Below, piece after piece: positions 63,506-64,000 of a DNA stretch of 64,000 bases (position 1 is the stretch's first letter; each line of letters begins with the position of its first letter). The notes under the pieces were generated by a model, which saw only the letters and a program-made list of their open reading frames with translations, searched no databases and was not told where the DNA came from. A program made the position numbers and the translations under genes. Location: assembly GCF_001654915.1 (NCBI RefSeq), contig NZ_LXEQ01000056.1; one strand, written 5' to 3'. The DNA is from Buttiauxella ferragutiae. Lineage in GTDB: Bacteria > Pseudomonadota > Gammaproteobacteria > Enterobacterales > Enterobacteriaceae.

Positions 63506-64000
63506 ATGATTCCTTCCCAAATGCCGCCCAAAAAAGTGCTGATTAAAAACGGCTGCGTGGTGAATGCCACAGGCCAGGCACAACATGACGTACTCATCGC
63601 CAACGGTTTGTTCGAACGCATTGCTGCGGATATTCCCGCTCCAGACAACTGCGACGTTATTGATGCCGCTGGCTGCTACGTGATGCCAGGTGGAGTCGAT
63701 GTGCACACGCATTTTAATATTGATGTCGGAATAGCCCGTAGCTGTGATGATTTTTTTACCGGCACCCGCGCCGCCGCGTGTGGCGGTACAACAACCATTA
63801 TTGACCATATGGGATTTGGCCCGGCAGGTTGCAACCTGCACCACCAGCTCGAGGCTTATCACGGTTATGCGCGTGGCAAAGCGGTTGTCGACTATAGCTT
63901 TCATGGTGTTATCCAGCACATTGATGATGCCATCATCGACGAGATCCCCTCGATGGTCGATGCGGGTATCAGCAGTTTTAAACTCTATCTGACCTATCTC
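63506..64000 (+). CDS. hyuA: D-phenylhydantoinase HyuA, truncated by window end
   Basis: Dihydropyrimidinase/hydantoinase-family metalloenzyme; only the first 165 residues are in view. The start ATG 63506 follows ACGGAG. Metal-ligand DVHTHF (HxH), the GTRAAACGGTTTIIDHMGFG segment and SFKLYLTY with the carbamylated lysine are present. It is probably the last or near-last gene of ygeWXY-hyuA, with further purine genes likely beyond the edge. Confidence 0.93.
   Translation, partial: MIPSQMPPKKVLIKNGCVVNATGQAQHDVLIANGLFERIAADIPAPDNCDVIDAAGCYVMPGGVDVHTHFNIDVGIARSCDDFFTGTRAAACGGTTTIIDHMGFGPAGCNLHHQLEAYHGYARGKAVVDYSFHGVIQHIDDAIIDEIPSMVDAGISSFKLYLTYL

Overview
The window looks like a chromosomal segment of a member of the Enterobacteriaceae related to, but distinct from, Escherichia coli and Salmonella. 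Nearly every protein up to 53.3 kb can be recognised as an ortholog of an E. coli K-12 gene. Gene order follows the E. coli 24-25 min region read in reverse: cobB-nagK-lolEDC, ycfT, mfd, ldtC, bhsA/comR, ycfJ, ndh, ycfP-nagZ-thiK-lpoB-ycfL-hinT, ptsG, ycfH-holB-tmk-mltG-pabC-fabF-acpP-fabGDH-plsX-rpmF-yceD, yceF, rluC, rne, then the flagellar genes flgLKJIHGFEDCB and flgAMN. No transposase, integrase, tRNA, rRNA or CRISPR array was seen. Gene identities come from reading the proteins and recalling the families; no database search was made.

Region by region: 0.2-5.1 kb holds sirtuin deacylase, GlcNAc kinase and the lipoprotein-release ABC transporter. 5.4-11.3 kb holds an acyltransferase-like membrane protein, transcription-repair coupling factor and an L,D-transpeptidase, followed by an exact 155-bp tandem array built on REP palindromes. 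11.8-12.9 kb is the divergent stress pair bhsA/comR. 13.0-17.4 kb is an accessory iron module absent from this spot in E. coli: a siderophore-interacting ferric reductase and a Gfo/Idh/MocA oxidoreductase flank an IutA-type ferric-aerobactin receptor, with a Fur box in the divergent promoter. No aerobactin biosynthesis genes are in view. 17.5-29.7 kb and 29.8-36.7 kb are conserved housekeeping genes (respiration, peptidoglycan recycling, glucose PTS, DNA polymerase III delta', dTMP kinase, fatty-acid synthesis). The fhuE gene that E. coli carries between hinT and ptsG is missing. 36.7-41.6 kb is rluC/rne with the long rne leader. 41.7-53.3 kb is the flagellar basal-body, hook and FlgM/FlgN cluster, with sigma-28 promoters before flgK and flgM.

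From 53.5 kb to the right edge, where E. coli has murJ (mviN), lies a purine/urate-type catabolic cluster: xdhABC (three-subunit molybdenum hydroxylase), ygeV (sigma-54 activator, opposite strand), ygeW (carbamoyltransferase-like), ygeX (2,3-diaminopropionate ammonia-lyase), ygeY (M20 peptidase-like) and the start of hyuA (dihydropyrimidinase/hydantoinase family), cut by the window end. In E. coli the same block sits elsewhere on the chromosome. Good candidate sigma-54 promoters precede xdhA and ygeW, and each has a similar TTATCA-n-TGATAA palindrome upstream. This suggests that YgeV, encoded between them, activates both operons. A 127-bp ERIC element lies in the ygeW leader, and REP palindromes sit between xdhC and ygeV.

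The most interesting signals are the YgeV/sigma-54 control circuit, the orphan aerobactin-receptor module with its unexplained oxidoreductase, and the repeat structures (155-bp array, ERIC, REP within the flagellar operon). I did not find a wholly unknown multi-gene system.
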